The notes below the pieces were generated by a model that was not told the origin of the DNA, searched no databases, and worked only from the letters and a program-made list of their open reading frames with translations. The position numbers were made by a program, and so were the translations under genes. 7,083 nucleotides of DNA from an uncultured Desulfurobacterium sp. (GTDB taxonomy: Bacteria > Aquificota > Aquificia > Desulfurobacteriales > Desulfurobacteriaceae): NCBI GenBank assembly GCA_913055135.1, contig CAJXJV010000066.1, positions 1-7,083 of the forward strand. Direction: 5' to 3'. Positions 6,337-7,083 of the stretch are shown here, piece after piece. The number at the start of each line of letters is the position of its first letter. The stretch's first letter is position 1.

Positions 6337-6807
6337 CTAAGGTTGTCCTCTTCTTTCCATTTGCTCCATAATTGTTTCTATGATTTCGAATACTTTATCA
6401 AAATCAACCGTTCTTATTGGTGGAGGTTTTTGAGGATTTCTACCGTGAGCAACCCAGTCCCTATATTGTTTTATCTGTTTTATATAACCTATGCCAGTCG
6501 AGTCAATAATAGATTCTTTTTTTAAAGCATTAATAATGTCATCTATTTTAAGATATTCAATGTGATTTTTAATCTCTTCTCTTCCAAAGAAACAAGATTC
6601 AAGATGTAAACAGTTTTGAAGTGTATCTCTTAAAAATCTTTCAAAGCAAGAGAAAACTTCAACGACAAATAGATCTTCCACCATGTCCTGTGTTTCCTTT
6701 ACCTCGTCATTGGATAACACTCCTCTACCTGTTCTTCTATAGGTTTTGAAAATTTCCTTAAAGATAGAGTATCTGTTTTTAATCTTTTTCAGGACATCTG
6801 AATTCAC
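6337..6807 (-). CDS. HEPN-domain protein, putative ribonuclease (toxin-like)
   Basis: This 156-aa all-alpha protein is not one I can name. It carries the HEPN hallmark R-x4-H as R116 to H121 in YRDWVAHGRNP (115-125), placed before the last predicted helix (about 135-150). An earlier amphipathic helix contains VFSCFERFLRDTLQ (51-64), the type of segment that builds the HEPN bundle. Many HEPN proteins with this motif are metal-independent RNases in toxin-antitoxin, abortive-infection or CRISPR contexts; others only bind RNA or nucleotides. The GTG start at 6807 is supported by a strong GGAGG site (6818-6814) six bases upstream, inside the preceding gene, which it overlaps by 29 nt. Counted by hand, GC over 6361-6780 is about 32%, below the roughly 43% of lpxB lines, suggesting transfer. 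No nucleotidyltransferase (MNT) antitoxin is visible. The nuclease role is inferred. Confidence 0.75.
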   Translation of the reverse strand: MNSDVLKKIKNRYSIFKEIFKTYRRTGRGVLSNDEVKETQDMVEDLFVVEVFSCFERFLRDTLQNCLHLESCFFGREEIKNHIEYLKIDDIINALKKESIIDSTGIGYIKQIKQYRDWVAHGRNPQKPPPIRTVDFDKVFEIIETIMEQMERRGQP

Positions 6808-7069
6808 TAATTTCCTCCACCAGTTGACATAAAAGACCTTTACTTAAAAGCTTAACTCTCCCTTGATCCATAGAAACGTACCATCCTTCTTTAAAAAAAC
6901 CTTTATAAAGAGGTTTCTTAGCAATAGTAAATTCATGAGGTTTATTCAGGAAAATAATTCTTTTTTCATCAAACTTACCTGTTAAATCAACTCTTCCATC
7001 AGCCGCTATTATGTATGCCCCGACTGGTTTTAACTTAAACAGGAACTCCCCATCTTTATAAATATACAT
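6779..7069 (-). CDS. Hypothetical 96-aa protein overlapping the HEPN gene
   Basis: I do not recognise this family. The first 70 or so residues alternate hydrophobic and polar positions (for example FLFKLKPVGAYIIAADGRVD at 9-28), suggesting a small beta-rich fold. A short helix follows (about 75-90), with two Cys at 81 and 91. There is no signal peptide or membrane segment. The ATG at 7069 has a GAGG-type ribosome binding site near 7078-7081, at the window edge. Its TAA stop (6781-6779) lies 29 nt inside the HEPN gene, which is in a different frame. GC counted over 6781-7020 is about 33%, matching the HEPN gene and not the core genes. By position it could be the partner, such as an antitoxin, of the HEPN protein, but nothing in the residues proves this. 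The promoter lies outside the window. Confidence 0.65.
   Translation of the reverse strand: MYIYKDGEFLFKLKPVGAYIIAADGRVDLTGKFDEKRIIFLNKPHEFTIAKKPLYKGFFKEGWYVSMDQGRVKLLSKGLLCQLVEEISEFRCPEKD
6814..6818 (-). promoter_or_regulatory. Ribosome binding site that sets the HEPN start
   Basis: GGAGG is six bases before the GTG at 6807 and lies within the coding sequence of the 96-aa gene. It favours the GTG start and the 29-nt overlap over any later internal start. It implies that the HEPN gene has its own translation initiation rather than a simple stop-start coupling. Confidence 0.75.
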
Positions 7070-7083
7070 TTCTTTTACCTCGT

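Noticed and set aside
6343..6525. Plus-strand 60-codon open frame opposite the HEPN gene, considered as an antisense antitoxin peptide
   Set aside because: No ribosome binding site or promoter was evident, and the aromatic-rich translation fits chance reading of AT-rich DNA.

Overview
The window looks like chromosomal core-gene territory of a thermophilic Gram-negative bacterium. lpxB implies lipid A and an outer membrane. The proteins are rich in Lys and Glu, and arginine is mostly encoded by AGA/AGG. Lines I counted by hand in the core genes run at about 40-48% GC. The combination would fit Aquificota, for example Desulfurobacteriaceae, but no marker in the window settles the lineage and this is an inference.

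Layout from left to right. On the minus strand, the first 83 codons of a coiled-coil protein (probably the DUF164/C4 zinc-ribbon family) overlap the end of a Nif3/YbgI-family dinuclear-metal protein. A 52-bp divergent spacer, which contains a perfect 12-bp palindrome, separates Nif3 from a plus-strand UbiD-family decarboxylase. Next on the plus strand is rpsT (ribosomal protein S20), with its own extended -10 promoter and a terminator hairpin whose loop holds the stop codon. Converging from the minus strand is prfB (RF2), made through a programmed +1 frameshift at an in-frame UGA. Upstream of prfB, with a consensus -35 promoter in the gap, is a minus-strand series: an RlmL/YpsC-type THUMP rRNA methyltransferase, coupled by ATGA to lpxB (lipid A disaccharide synthase), which directly abuts a small HEPN-domain gene, which in turn overlaps by 29 nt a 96-aa protein I do not recognise.

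Most of the window is ordinary translation machinery (rpsT, prfB, rRNA methyltransferase) plus envelope (lpxB) and cofactor or quinone (ubiD) genes. The accessory part is the right end, from 6337 to 7069. There a HEPN protein with an intact R-x4-H ribonuclease motif and its overlapping partner have a GC content near 32-33% and sit directly upstream of lpxB. This pair is the best candidate for an undescribed two-gene system, possibly toxin-antitoxin or defence-like, but its function is not shown by the sequence. I see no tRNA, rRNA, CRISPR array, insertion sequence or attachment site. No gene-free stretch exceeds 80 bases.
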